This document shows positions 28,120-36,490 of a DNA stretch of 64,000 bases, in pieces. The DNA is from Hymenobacter taeanensis (lineage in GTDB: Bacteria; Bacteroidota; Bacteroidia; Cytophagales; Hymenobacteraceae). The translations under genes were made by a program, and so were the position numbers. The stretch's first letter is position 1. Each line of letters starts with the position of its first letter. The stretch is taken from contig NZ_CP053538.1 of assembly GCF_013137895.1 (NCBI RefSeq), positions 805,501 through 869,500 on the forward strand, written 5' to 3'. The notes under the pieces are model-generated. The model saw only the letters and a list, made by a program, of their open reading frames with translations. It was not told where the DNA came from and did no database searches.

Positions 28120-28947
28120 ATGACTCGCCGCTGGTACCTGTTTCCTTCGCTTCTACTGCCGCTAGCGGCTTTGCTGACGGCTTTCGGGCCTTCTGATGCG
28201 ACGCGCTCCGTCCCTAATTCTAGTTTTGCTAAAGGAGAAGTGCTGCAATACAAAGTGCATTACGGCCTAATTAACGCAGCTGAAGCTACTATTGAGCTGG
28301 CCGATAATATTCACCGCGTAAATGAGCGCCCCTGCTTTCGGGCTACCGTTACGGGCCGCACTACAGGCTCCTTCGACTACTTCCTGCGCATTCGGGACAC
28401 GTGGCGGTCTTATATTGATACTACCAGCATCTTGCCCCAGCGCTTTTTCCGCAATATTGAGGAGAAGAATTACCGGAAGCAGGAAACCGTTGATTTCGAC
28501 CACATCAAGGATATGGCTTCAGTGGAAAGCCATAAGCGCGACAAGAACAACGTGAAGCGCAACACTTTCAAAATCCCGAATAACGTTCAGGACATTGTTA
28601 GTGGCTTTTACTACCTGCGCACTCTCAACTACGACCAACGCAGAGTGGGAGAAGTAATTAAGGTGCAGGGGTTCTTTGATGAAGACGTTTATAACATGGA
28701 CGTGATTTACAAAGGCCGAGAAACTGTTGAAACCAAGGCAGGGGCCATCCGCGCCATTCGGCTCGTCCCGAAAATGCCCGACAATAAACTCTTCCGCGGA
28801 GAAAATGCCGTTTCGGTGTACCTCTCCGACGACCGTAATAAAATTCCGGTTCTGATTCAGGCAGAACTGGTTTTGGGGGCTGTAAAAGTTGATATGTACA
28901 AATATCAAGGCTTGCGAAACCGTCTGAATCTGGTAGCTAAAAATTGA
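28120..28947 (+). CDS. DUF3108 periplasmic/outer-membrane-associated protein
   Basis: 275 residues. Signal peptide (~1-22). The mature part follows the DUF3108 pattern: FAKGEVLQYKVHYGLINAAEATIEL at the N-terminus, the middle FYYLRTLNYDQRRVGEV, and the end LFRGENAVSVYLSDDRNKIPVLIQAELVLGAVKVDMYKY. The family is a one-piece beta fold of unknown biochemical role, predicted in the cell envelope. A strong terminator separates it from the response regulator downstream. Confidence 0.88.
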   Translation: MTRRWYLFPSLLLPLAALLTAFGPSDATRSVPNSSFAKGEVLQYKVHYGLINAAEATIELADNIHRVNERPCFRATVTGRTTGSFDYFLRIRDTWRSYIDTTSILPQRFFRNIEEKNYRKQETVDFDHIKDMASVESHKRDKNNVKRNTFKIPNNVQDIVSGFYYLRTLNYDQRRVGEVIKVQGFFDEDVYNMDVIYKGRETVETKAGAIRAIRLVPKMPDNKLFRGENAVSVYLSDDRNKIPVLIQAELVLGAVKVDMYKYQGLRNRLNLVAKN

Positions 28948-28955
28948 CTTTGCAT

Positions 28956-28982
28956 AAAAGCGACTCCGTCCGGGTCGCTTTT
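28956..28982 (+). terminator. Intrinsic terminator after the DUF3108 gene
   Basis: AAAAGCGAC (28956-28964) pairs with GTCGCTTTT (28974-28982), with five further T (nine in a row from 28979). Confidence 0.85.
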
Positions 28983-29149
28983 TTTTTGTCTTACCTTCCA
29001 CCTCCACCGTATGGATTTCACCGAATCGACCTGGCACTCAGCACCCTCTTGGTCGGAATCCCCTGAAGAAGACACCACCGTTGCTGCGCCACAAAAACTC
29101 GTGGGTGGCAGTAATGAAAACGTAACACGCCGCGCCCGTCGGCCGGCGG

Positions 29150-29157
29150 TACTTTTG
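29150..29157 (+). promoter_or_regulatory. -7 promoter element of the two-component operon
   Basis: TACTTTTG, a perfect TAnnTTTG, ending 39 bases before the GTG at 29197. It argues that the long open frame starting at 29011 is not all translated. Confidence 0.5.
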
Positions 29158-29196
29158 AATTCGCGCATTCTGTTTTACCCTAAACCGCCTCGCTCC

Positions 29197-29895
29197 GTGC
29201 AGCCAACCGCCAACCCCAACGCTTACAAGATCCTGGTAGTCGATGATGATCCTGATATCGTCGAGCTGCTGGAGTACAACCTGCGCAAGGAAGGCTACGA
29301 AGTGGCCTCCGCCCCCGATGGCCGTAAGGCCCTGGAGGTAGCCCCGCAGTTCGGCCCCGACATTATTCTGCTGGATGTCATGATGCCCAATCTCGATGGT
29401 ATTGCGGCCTGCCGCCAGCTTCGGGAGATGCCGAAGTTCAAGGAAACCTACATCATCTTCCTGACGGCCCGCGCCGAGGAGTTTTCGGAAGTTGCTGCCT
29501 TCGAAGCTGGCGCCGATGACTTCATTGCCAAGCCCATTAAGCCCCGTGCCCTCATGAGCCGCCTGGCCGCCTTTGTTCGCCGCGACAAGGACCCGCAAGT
29601 CCAGACCGATAGCATCGAGATTAACGGCCTAAAGATTGACCGCACCGGGTTTGCTGTGTACCAGGATGGCAAGAAGATCAGCCTACCGAAGAAGGAGTTT
29701 GAGCTGCTGGCCTTCCTGGCTGCCTCGCCCCACAAAGTGTTTGGCCGCGACGAACTGCTCCAGAACATCTGGGGCAACGATGTATTTGTGCTGGCCCGCA
29801 CCGTGGACGTGCACGTGCGTAAAGTCCGCGAGAAGGTCGGCGACCATCACATCCAGACTATCAAAGGAGTAGGCTACAAGTTTAATATCGACTAA
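29197..29895 (+). CDS. PhoB/OmpR-family DNA-binding response regulator
   Basis: About 232 residues from GTG 29197. The frame is open from an ATG at 29011, but those 62 codons are low-complexity, lie across a perfect -7 promoter element and have no family counterpart. Receiver domain: KILVVDDDPDIVELLEYNLRKEGYEV, phospho-Asp in IILLDVMMPNLDG, FLTARAEE and the conserved Lys in DDFIAKPIKP. Winged-helix output: KISLPKKEFELLAFLA, VFGRDELLQNIWGNDV, RTVDVHVRKVREKVG...IKGVGYKF. The partner kinase follows at 30053. PhoBR-like phosphate or envelope sensing is possible, not shown. Confidence 0.92.
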   Translation: MQPTANPNAYKILVVDDDPDIVELLEYNLRKEGYEVASAPDGRKALEVAPQFGPDIILLDVMMPNLDGIAACRQLREMPKFKETYIIFLTARAEEFSEVAAFEAGADDFIAKPIKPRALMSRLAAFVRRDKDPQVQTDSIEINGLKIDRTGFAVYQDGKKISLPKKEFELLAFLAASPHKVFGRDELLQNIWGNDVFVLARTVDVHVRKVREKVGDHHIQTIKGVGYKFNID

Positions 29896-29921
29896 GCCTC
29901 ACTTTTCCCATTGCCCCGAGA

Positions 29922-29992
29922 AAGAAAGGATCTTACCTGTTTGAGCGCGGCGCGGCTAGGCCAGTCGTTCAAGCTGGCTAAGGTCCTTTCTT
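29922..29992 (+). promoter_or_regulatory. Long imperfect stem-loop between regulator and kinase genes
   Basis: AAGAAAGGATCTTA (29922-29935) pairs with TAAGGTCCTTTCTT (29979-29992) with one wobble pair; inner bases can pair further (TTGA/TCAA). There is no T-tract after it. It may stabilise the upstream mRNA end or lower kinase expression relative to the regulator. A CTAGGCCA octamer lies in the loop. Confidence 0.5.
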
Positions 29993-30052
29993 CCTGACGC
30001 TCGGCGGCTAATTTGCTTATTACTTCGCTCTTCGCGGCCTCTCTTCTAGAGA

Positions 30053-31135
30053 ATGAAACTTTCGTCTCGCACCATTGCCGTACTTCTGTCGTTGCTGGTA
30101 GCTACCATTCTGAGCTTGCTGGCGTGGCTGAGCCCTTCATTGCCACTGCGGGAAGGCGTGCTGGTGGCTGGCATCACTATTGCGGCATGCTTTCTGCTGC
30201 TCTACCTCATGTTTGAGGCCCTGATTTTTCAGGAGATCAACAACATCTATGAGGGGCTGGAGCACATTAAGCGCAAGGAGTTTCGGCGCATGTCGAACAA
30301 ATTTCTCTTTCGGCCGGAGCCCCTCAAGCGCATGCGCGATGAGATTCTGGACATGGCCCAGCGCAAGCAGCAGGAAATTGATGAGCTGAAGCGCTTGCAG
30401 GTGCTGCGCCGCGAGTTTCTGGCCGATGTATCGCACGAGTTAAAAACGCCCATCTTCGCGGCTCAAGGGTTCGTCCACACCATTCTCGACGATGACGATG
30501 TGGACGAGTTCACGCGCAAGAAGTTTCTGCAAAAAGCCGCCTCCAGCCTCGATGCCCTTGATGCCTTAGTACAGGACTTGGTCACGATATCACAACTGGA
30601 GAAAGGAGTGGTGCGCATGCGCCGCCAGAACTTTGACCTGGTACAGCTAGTGCACGACATCTTTGAGCAGCTCGAGCTAAAGGCCGTCCGCCGGAATGTG
30701 CAGCTGGCCTTATCGCCCCCGGAGTTTCCGGCGGGTGGCCTACACGTACTGGCCGACCGGAACCGCATTCGGCAAGTGCTCATCAACCTCATTGATAACG
30801 CCATTAAGTACGGCCGCGAGAACGGGCACGTGACCGTAGAACTCACGGAAAACGCTAAGAGCGTGCGGGTTAGCGTCCGCGACGATGGCGAAGGCATACC
30901 GAAGCAGCACCAGAATCGCATCTTTGAGCGCTTCTACCGTATTGACAAAAGCCGGACTCGTGAGTCTAGAGAAGCTGGAGGCTCAGGCCTGGGCTTGGCT
31001 ATCAGCAAGCACATTGTGGAGGCGCATAAGTCTGCCATTAGGGTGCAGAGTGAGCCCGGCCAGGGCACCACGCTTGAGTTTAAACTGGCTAAGCCCAAAG
31101 CAGTGAATTTGCGAAGCGACGAAGCTGTGAGTTGA
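30053..31135 (+). CDS. Membrane sensor histidine kinase (PhoR-like)
   Basis: 360 residues. Two transmembrane helices (~8-26 and ~33-55) with almost no periplasmic loop. A HAMP/coiled linker (~57-115) leads to the H-box FLADVSHELKTPIFAAQGFVHTI, N-box LINLIDNAIKYGREN, G1 DDGEGIP, F-box RIFERFYRIDKSR and G2 GGSGLGLAISKHIVEAH. Pairs with the response regulator 157 bases upstream. With so little periplasmic sequence the signal is likely sensed in the membrane or through a partner. Confidence 0.94.
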   Translation: MKLSSRTIAVLLSLLVATILSLLAWLSPSLPLREGVLVAGITIAACFLLLYLMFEALIFQEINNIYEGLEHIKRKEFRRMSNKFLFRPEPLKRMRDEILDMAQRKQQEIDELKRLQVLRREFLADVSHELKTPIFAAQGFVHTILDDDDVDEFTRKKFLQKAASSLDALDALVQDLVTISQLEKGVVRMRRQNFDLVQLVHDIFEQLELKAVRRNVQLALSPPEFPAGGLHVLADRNRIRQVLINLIDNAIKYGRENGHVTVELTENAKSVRVSVRDDGEGIPKQHQNRIFERFYRIDKSRTRESREAGGSGLGLAISKHIVEAHKSAIRVQSEPGQGTTLEFKLAKPKAVNLRSDEAVS

Positions 31136-31235
31136 GGCTCTTGCGGGCATGGGTGGCCGGATGTATGTGTGGTCTGGGCTAGTAGTACGCTCAGGCACCC
31201 CGCTATTAATCACCGGTTCACAAATTCGGCTTCCG

Positions 31236-31243
31236 TACCTTTG
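31236..31243 (+). promoter_or_regulatory. -7 promoter element directly in front of the RluA-family gene
   Basis: TACCTTTG, a perfect TAnnTTTG, ending 9 bases before ATG 31253. The predicted transcript would carry only a few leader bases. Confidence 0.55.
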
Positions 31244-31252
31244 TAGCTCATT

Positions 31253-31966
31253 ATGAAGCTACCTGAGTTCAAAGACCTGATTCTGTTTGAAGACGAAGAT
31301 TACGTCGTCATCAACAAACCACCATTTCTCGCTACCCTCGACGAGCGTTTCGGCGGCGCGCCGAATATCCTGCGCCTAGCCCGTGAGCAGTACGACGATA
31401 TTCAGGCCTGCCACCGTCTGGATAAAGAAACTAGTGGCTCGCTGGCGCTGGCTAAGAACCCCGCCGCCTACCGCCACCTGGCTATGCAGTTTGAAGACCG
31501 GCAAGTAAAGAAAGTGTACCACGCCGTTTCGTGGGGGGTACACGAGTATGAAGGCCTAGAAGTAGACCGCAGCATTGAGACTACCACCAAAGGCAAAGCC
31601 CGACTGGCCTACAAAGGCAAGCCGGCCGTTACGCTGGTGCGCACGCTGGAAACCTACGCCCGCCACACCCTGCTGGAGTGCCAGCCCATTACGGGCCGCA
31701 TGCACCAGATTCGTCTGCACCTGGCCTATCTGCAAGCCCCTATTGTGGGCGATACGATGTACGGAGGCGACAACTTCTACTTATCATCGTTGAAGAAGAA
31801 GTTTAACATGAAGCAGGGTGAAGAGGAGCAGCCATTCATTAAGCGGTTTGCGCTGCACGCCCGTCAGCTCACGTTCAGCCTGCTCAATGGGGAGCCGATA
31901 ACCGTGGAGGCACCCTACCCCAAAGACTTCCGGGTGCTGGTGGAAAACATGCAGCAGTACCGCTAG
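31253..31966 (+). CDS. RluA-family 23S/tRNA pseudouridine synthase
   Basis: 237 residues, catalytic domain only (no S4 domain). The active-site motif is HRLDKETSG with catalytic Asp57, followed by YHAVSWG, LLECQPITGRMHQIRLHLAYLQAPIVGDTMYGG and FALHARQLTF. Converts uridine to pseudouridine in rRNA or tRNA; the target position cannot be deduced. The S4-less form with a short N-terminus (KDLILFEDEDYVVINKP) resembles the RluA/TruC group. Monocistronic with its own near-leaderless promoter. Confidence 0.92.
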   Translation: MKLPEFKDLILFEDEDYVVINKPPFLATLDERFGGAPNILRLAREQYDDIQACHRLDKETSGSLALAKNPAAYRHLAMQFEDRQVKKVYHAVSWGVHEYEGLEVDRSIETTTKGKARLAYKGKPAVTLVRTLETYARHTLLECQPITGRMHQIRLHLAYLQAPIVGDTMYGGDNFYLSSLKKKFNMKQGEEEQPFIKRFALHARQLTFSLLNGEPITVEAPYPKDFRVLVENMQQYR

Positions 31967-31983
31967 AGCCATCTACTACGCCA

Positions 31984-32012
31984 GCGCCCCTTCTTGCAGT
32001 AAGAAGGGGCGC
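31984..32012. terminator. Intrinsic terminator after the pseudouridine synthase
   Basis: GCGCCCCTTCTT (31984-31995) pairs with AAGAAGGGGCGC (32001-32012), followed by TTGTTTTTTT. The convergent glycosyltransferase gene ends at 32046. Confidence 0.88.
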
Positions 32013-32045
32013 TTGTTTTTTTGGAGCCGTAGTAAGGCTCCAAGC

Positions 32046-33569
32046 CTATTGTGGCACAGTAGCCTTAGACTCATATAGCAGCGCATAGCCGCGGTACACC
32101 GGGTAGCGAGCCACTATGTTTCCTTGCGCGGCTGCCAGGTGCGCGGGCCCTTCATCTTCGCGGTCGTAGACTATCCAAATACGGCGGACACCCTGTTGCT
32201 GCAGCATGAGCAGTCCGTTGGCAAAAGGATCTTGCGCGGTAGGCAGAGAGCCGGGCTCCTGGAGTGTTAGGTTAGCTAACGGCAGCCCAGGAGTATGCTC
32301 CTGGGTGTAATAGCGGGCTACCGGCGCTACATTATAGTAGGCAAAAACGGCATCGCCGGGCTGCTGGTGTTGGGCAACATACTCTAAGGCGGAGCGCACA
32401 TCGGCATAATCACTCTGAAATGCTTGACCGAGGTAGCGCAATTGCTGCTGGTTGGCCAGCACCACCAGCCCGAGGATAGCTACTCCCCAAGCGGCCCCTT
32501 TGTGCTGTCGCGCCAGCCACTGCGCTCCGTATCCTAGCACTAGCAGCAACAGCGGCAGCATAAACAGCACCAGCCTCGACATGAGGGAATAGTAATGCAG
32601 GGCAGAGGCGGCCAGGCACGCGGCTATTGGCACGAGCAGTACGCAGGCCAAAAAGCGCTGACGCCTGAGCAGCTGGTACAGGCCTAGCGGGAAGCAAAGT
32701 ATAGCCAACACTGCTGCCAAGGCCGTTTTGCCCACCGTTTTATTGATAAGCTCTCCTACTTGCTTTGCAAGCAGCTGTAGCTCCTCCACATTGTGAGGCG
32801 GGAAAGCCAGAAACATCTCATGATGGTACTGCTGCAAGTAGTTAGATTTCACGTTGGTTTGCAGCAGAAGCAGGTAGTACACCCCAAAGCCCAGCAGCCA
32901 CGCTAGGCCTGTACCCAGCACCCAGCCCACGGCGCGCCACTGTTGCCGCTGCCAAGCTTCCAGCAGGTACCATATACCGATGCCCGCCAACACAAACACA
33001 GTGGGCATAGAAAACCAGATGCTGGTGCAGCCAACTAGCACCCATATTGCCGCCTCACGGGCTCCAAACCGGCCACGCCCCACGTAATAGGCCACCTCAA
33101 TAAGAGCCAGCGCGGCTAGGCCATCAGTGGCGTATTGCTTACAGACGGTGCCATAGTCGATAAACACCTTTCCGAAAGCCAGAAAGCTCAAGACAAACAC
33201 CGCTACGGGCGGAGCAAGCCAACGCTGCGTTTGCCGAAAGAATAGGCCCAGCGTGAACATACTTGCCAACACCGGTACTAGGCGTACTGAAAGCTCATTA
33301 TTGCCGAACAGACCTAAGCAGCCTTTGATCAGTACCGAAAATAGCGGCGGCGAATACTGCTCGTAATCCAGGTTGCGGAACAGGCCCAGGTAAGACCGCT
33401 CCGTGAAATTACGCAGCAAGTTGGCTTCATCAAGGTATAAGGAGCGCTGCTGCGCCCAGATCACGCCGCGCAGCACAACCCCTACTACCAGAATCGCCCA
33501 TGCCACCCGGCGCAACCAAATAGCTTGCCGAGGCACTGCAGAAGCGGGCAAAGTGGAAGTAGGCGGCAT
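32046..33569 (-). CDS. Membrane glycosyltransferase, GT39/ArnT-like family
   Basis: 507 residues with about ten hydrophobic helices. The first periplasmic loop carries RSLYLDEANLLRNFTERSYLGLF, where the D-E pair matches the catalytic/metal site loop of GT39/GT83 (PMT, ArnT) enzymes, and YEQYSPPLFSVLIKG follows as in that superfamily. It would transfer a sugar from a polyprenyl-phosphate donor in the periplasm to protein, lipid or polysaccharide. Acceptor unknown. A soluble C-terminal domain (~400-507) contains a YYNVAPVARYYTQEH segment. Stand-alone gene, upstream region divergent from rplM. Confidence 0.8.
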   Translation of the reverse strand: MPPTSTLPASAVPRQAIWLRRVAWAILVVGVVLRGVIWAQQRSLYLDEANLLRNFTERSYLGLFRNLDYEQYSPPLFSVLIKGCLGLFGNNELSVRLVPVLASMFTLGLFFRQTQRWLAPPVAVFVLSFLAFGKVFIDYGTVCKQYATDGLAALALIEVAYYVGRGRFGAREAAIWVLVGCTSIWFSMPTVFVLAGIGIWYLLEAWQRQQWRAVGWVLGTGLAWLLGFGVYYLLLLQTNVKSNYLQQYHHEMFLAFPPHNVEELQLLAKQVGELINKTVGKTALAAVLAILCFPLGLYQLLRRQRFLACVLLVPIAACLAASALHYYSLMSRLVLFMLPLLLLVLGYGAQWLARQHKGAAWGVAILGLVVLANQQQLRYLGQAFQSDYADVRSALEYVAQHQQPGDAVFAYYNVAPVARYYTQEHTPGLPLANLTLQEPGSLPTAQDPFANGLLMLQQQGVRRIWIVYDREDEGPAHLAAAQGNIVARYPVYRGYALLYESKATVPQ

Positions 33570-33661
33570 AGGCGGCGAAATCGGGCGGCAAGGTAAGCGG
33601 TTTCGGGAAGTAGGCAGAAGGCCGCAGTAAGTGTTTCAGGGACAATTATTAGAGCATGGCT

Positions 33662-33691
33662 TTGAATATTCGGCGGAAGGCGGTAACTTTG
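33662..33691 (+). promoter_or_regulatory. Promoter of the rplM-rpsI-rpsB operon
   Basis: TTG (33662-33664) and TAACTTTG (33684-33691) with a 19-base spacer match the Bacteroidota primary-sigma consensus (-33 TTG, -7 TAnnTTTG). The site is 65 bases before the rplM ATG. It is the best complete promoter in the window. Confidence 0.75.
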
Positions 33692-33755
33692 TGTCCGTTT
33701 TTCCCGAACCCGTGTTCGGTTTCCTCTCATTTCCAAACGCTTATCCTCCTACCCA

Positions 33756-34208
33756 ATGGATCATCTGAGCTTCAAGACGGTATCCGTCAACAAAGCCAAT
33801 GCCGACAAGGCCTGGGTTGTGGTTGATGCCAGTGTTGCGCCGCTGGGCCGTCTGGCCAGCCAGATTGCCAACATGCTGCGTGGCAAGCACAAGCCAAGCT
33901 TCACGCCCAACTCCGACTGCGGTGACAACGTTATCGTTATCAACGCCGACAAGCTGCGCGTAACCGGCAAAAAACTGACCGACAAGATTTACATCTCGCA
34001 CTCGGGTTACCCCGGCGGTCAGAAGCGCATCAACCTGCGCGACAAAAAGGCTAAAAACTCAGCCAGTGTTATTGAGCACGCTGTAAAGGGTATGCTGCAA
34101 GGCAACCGTCTCGGCCGTGAGCAATTCCGTAACCTGTTCGTGTACGCTGGTGCTGAGCACCCACACGAAGCTCAGCAGCCCAAAGCTGTTGAACTCACCA
34201 ACCTCTAG
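33756..34208 (+). CDS. rplM: 50S ribosomal protein L13
   Basis: 150 residues. Conserved blocks AWVVVDASVAPLGRLAS, HKPSFTPNSDCGDNVIVINADKLRVTGKK, HSGYPGG, AVKGMLQGNRLGRE and LFVYAGAEHPHEAQQP identify L13, an early assembly protein of the large subunit. First gene of the operon, followed by rpsI after 37 bases, the usual order. The stop codon TAG lies within a CTAGGCCA octamer. Confidence 0.98.
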   Translation: MDHLSFKTVSVNKANADKAWVVVDASVAPLGRLASQIANMLRGKHKPSFTPNSDCGDNVIVINADKLRVTGKKLTDKIYISHSGYPGGQKRINLRDKKAKNSASVIEHAVKGMLQGNRLGREQFRNLFVYAGAEHPHEAQQPKAVELTNL

Positions 34209-34245
34209 GCCACTCGGCTTCCCCATTTTCTAACTCATTCTATTA

Positions 34246-34632
34246 ATGGAAATTTCCAACACCTCTGGTAGAAGAAAAACCTCGGTGGCTCGCATCTACA
34301 TGCAAGCCGGGCAAGGGAATATCACTATCAACGGCCGGGACATGAAGACTTACTTCGGTAATGAACTCCTGGAAAACATCGTGAACCAGCCTTTGGCTAC
34401 TGTTGAACAAGTTGGGCAGTACGACATCAAGGTAAACGTGCGCGGTGGTGGCATCTCGGCTCAGGCTGAGGCTATCCGTCTGGCCATCTCGAAAGCCCTC
34501 GTAGGCGACAACGAAGAAGTTCGTCCTGCCTTGAAGAAAGAAGGCTTCCTGACCCGTGACCCGCGCATGGTGGAACGTAAGAAATTCGGTAAGCGTAAAG
34601 CTCGTCGTTCGTTCCAGTTCTCGAAACGCTAA
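34246..34632 (+). CDS. rpsI: 30S ribosomal protein S9
   Basis: 128 residues. The N-terminal GRRKTSVARIYMQAG, central VNVRGGGISAQAEAIRLAISKAL and the basic tail ERKKFGKRKARRSFQFSKR ending in the invariant Lys-Arg that reaches the P-site tRNA. Cotranscribed with rplM upstream and rpsB 21 bases downstream. Confidence 0.98.
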   Translation: MEISNTSGRRKTSVARIYMQAGQGNITINGRDMKTYFGNELLENIVNQPLATVEQVGQYDIKVNVRGGGISAQAEAIRLAISKALVGDNEEVRPALKKEGFLTRDPRMVERKKFGKRKARRSFQFSKR

Positions 34633-34653
34633 TCTTCCAGAGGAACCCCTATC

Positions 34654-35421
34654 ATGGCTCAGACCACCACTTATAAAGAACTACTTGACGCCGGTGCCCA
34701 CTTTGGTCACCTTACGCGCAAGTGGGATCCAAAAATGGCGCCGTACATCTTCATGGAGAAGAACGGCATCCATATCATTGACCTCAACAAAACCCTCGTT
34801 TCGCTCGAGCAGGCGTCTGCGGCTATCCGCAACATCGCTAAGAGCGGCCGTAAGGTGATGTTCGTGGCTACCAAGAAACAAGCGCAGGAAATCGTAACGG
34901 AAGAGGCTAAGCGCCTCAAAATGCCGTTCGTAACGGACCGTTGGTTGGGTGGCATGCTCACCAACTTCACTACCGTGCGCAAGTCGTTGAAGAAAATGAG
35001 CACCATCGACAAGATGGTGAAGGAAAACACGGCATACGCCGCCCTCGCAAAGCGCGAGAAGCTGATGATGTCGCGTGAGCGTGAGAAACTGGAGCGTGTT
35101 CTGGGCGGCATCGCCGACCTGAGCCGTCTGCCCGCTGCTCTGTTCGTGATTGACGTGAAGCGTGAGCACATTGCCGTGAAAGAAGCCCAGAAATTGGGTA
35201 TCCCGGTGTTTGCTATCTGCGACACGAACTCGAACCCCGAGCTGGTGCAGTTCCCAATTCCTGCTAACGACGACGCTTCGAAGTCGATCCAACTCATCGT
35301 TGGGGTGATTGGCAAAGCTATCGAAGAAGGCCTCTCTGAGCGGAAAGTCGACAAGGAGGATGCCGACAAGAAGCAAGCTGAAGAGGAAGGCATTCAGGAA
35401 AAACAGAACGCTGACGAATAG
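34654..35421 (+). CDS. rpsB: 30S ribosomal protein S2
   Basis: 255 residues. LLDAGAHFGHLTRKWDPKMAPYIF, RWLGGMLTNFTTVRKSL, LPAALFVIDVKREHIAVKEAQKLGIPVFAICDTNSNPELV and IPANDDASKSI are S2 signatures. The acidic C-terminal tail (KEDADKKQAEEEGIQEKQNADE) is an extension common in this phylum. A terminator follows, so the downstream tsf is at least partly separate. Confidence 0.98.
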   Translation: MAQTTTYKELLDAGAHFGHLTRKWDPKMAPYIFMEKNGIHIIDLNKTLVSLEQASAAIRNIAKSGRKVMFVATKKQAQEIVTEEAKRLKMPFVTDRWLGGMLTNFTTVRKSLKKMSTIDKMVKENTAYAALAKREKLMMSREREKLERVLGGIADLSRLPAALFVIDVKREHIAVKEAQKLGIPVFAICDTNSNPELVQFPIPANDDASKSIQLIVGVIGKAIEEGLSERKVDKEDADKKQAEEEGIQEKQNADE

Positions 35422-35436
35422 TCTGCCTGTTCATTG

Positions 35437-35481
35437 AAAAAAGGGAACATGCGAAGCGCTCGGCTCCGATGTTCCCTTTTT
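35437..35481 (+). terminator. Intrinsic terminator between rpsB and tsf
   Basis: AAAAAGGGAACAT (35438-35450) pairs with ATGTTCCCTTTTT (35469-35481), followed by TCTTT. A perfect palindrome TGGCCTAGGCCA follows at 35499-35510. Confidence 0.85.
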
Positions 35482-35562
35482 CTTTAACTGCCCGATACTG
35501 GCCTAGGCCACTACGCGGCCCCAAGTAAGATAACCCTCACACCCTCATATACCCTCACAACA

Positions 35563-36402
35563 ATGGCAGCAATTACCGCCGCAGACGTGAATAAGCTCCG
35601 CACTATGACTGGCGCGGGCATGATGGATTGCAAAAAAGCCCTGACGGAGGCCGAAGGCGACTTCGAAGCCGCTCGCGACATTCTGCGTAAGCAGGGTCAG
35701 AAAATCGCTGACAAGCGCGCTGAGAATACCACGTCGGAAGGCGTAGTACTGGCCGCTGTTAGCGAAGACGGCACCAACGGCAAACTGATTGCGCTGGCTT
35801 GCGAAACGGAGCCTGTTGCTAAAGTTGAAGACTTCAAAAACCTGGCGCAGCAGATCCTGGCTACGGCCGTGAAGTCAAACGCTGCTTCGAAAGAAGAGCT
35901 GCTGGCGGCTGCTCAGGAAGATGGTCGTTCCTTGCAGGAGCACATCACCGACCTGATGGGCAAAATCGGCGAGAAGCTCGACGTAGTGGCCTACGAGAAC
36001 GTAACCGCTGAAAAAGTTGCTTCTTACATCCACTCGGATAACAAGAAGGGCGTTCTGGTAGCTATGAAGAACGTAGGCGGTGCCGACGTAGCTTCAGTTG
36101 GCCGCGACGTGGCTATGCAAATTGTAGCTATGAAGCCGGTTGCTCTTGACAAAGATGGCGTTGACGCTGCTACCATCGAGCGCGAAATCGAAATCGGTAA
36201 AGAGCAGGCTCGCTCAGAAGGCAAGCCCGAGGCTATGCTGGAGAAAATTGCTCAGGGCAAGCTGAACAAGTTCTACAAAGAGAACACCCTGCTCAACCAG
36301 GAGTTCGTGAAAGACAACTCGGTGACCATCGCCCAGCTGCTCGACAAGACGCAGAAAGGCCTGACCATCTCTGACTTCAAGCGCGTAGCCATCGTAGGCT
36401 AA
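35563..36402 (+). CDS. tsf: Translation elongation factor Ts
   Basis: 279 residues. The N-terminal UBA-like domain has the signature LRTMTGAGMMDCKKALTEAEGDFEAA. The core dimerisation region follows (ACETEPVAKVEDFKNL; VAYENVTAEKVASYIHSDNKKGVLVAM; DVAMQIVAMKP), ending QLLDKTQKGLTISDFKRVAIVG. Catalyses GDP/GTP exchange on EF-Tu. Lies in the canonical rpsB-tsf order with 141 bases and a terminator between them. Confidence 0.98.
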   Translation: MAAITAADVNKLRTMTGAGMMDCKKALTEAEGDFEAARDILRKQGQKIADKRAENTTSEGVVLAAVSEDGTNGKLIALACETEPVAKVEDFKNLAQQILATAVKSNAASKEELLAAAQEDGRSLQEHITDLMGKIGEKLDVVAYENVTAEKVASYIHSDNKKGVLVAMKNVGGADVASVGRDVAMQIVAMKPVALDKDGVDAATIEREIEIGKEQARSEGKPEAMLEKIAQGKLNKFYKENTLLNQEFVKDNSVTIAQLLDKTQKGLTISDFKRVAIVG

Positions 36403-36423
36403 GCAGCTCAGCGCTTATTGCAT

Positions 36424-36457
36424 AAAAGCCCCGCTGGCATATGCCAACGGGGCTTTT
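36424..36457. terminator. Bidirectional intrinsic terminator after tsf
   Basis: AAAAGCCCCG (36424-36433) pairs with CGGGGCTTTT (36448-36457) around a self-complementary TGGCATATGCCA. The convergent gene on minus ends at 36491. Confidence 0.85.
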
Positions 36458-36490
36458 TGTTTATTCAGCCTATATTTTCTCCCTACTAAC

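Noticed and set aside
29011..29196. 62-codon N-terminal extension of the response regulator
   Set aside because: Crosses a perfect -7 element, has no receiver-domain counterpart, and a GTG at 29197 gives the normal start.
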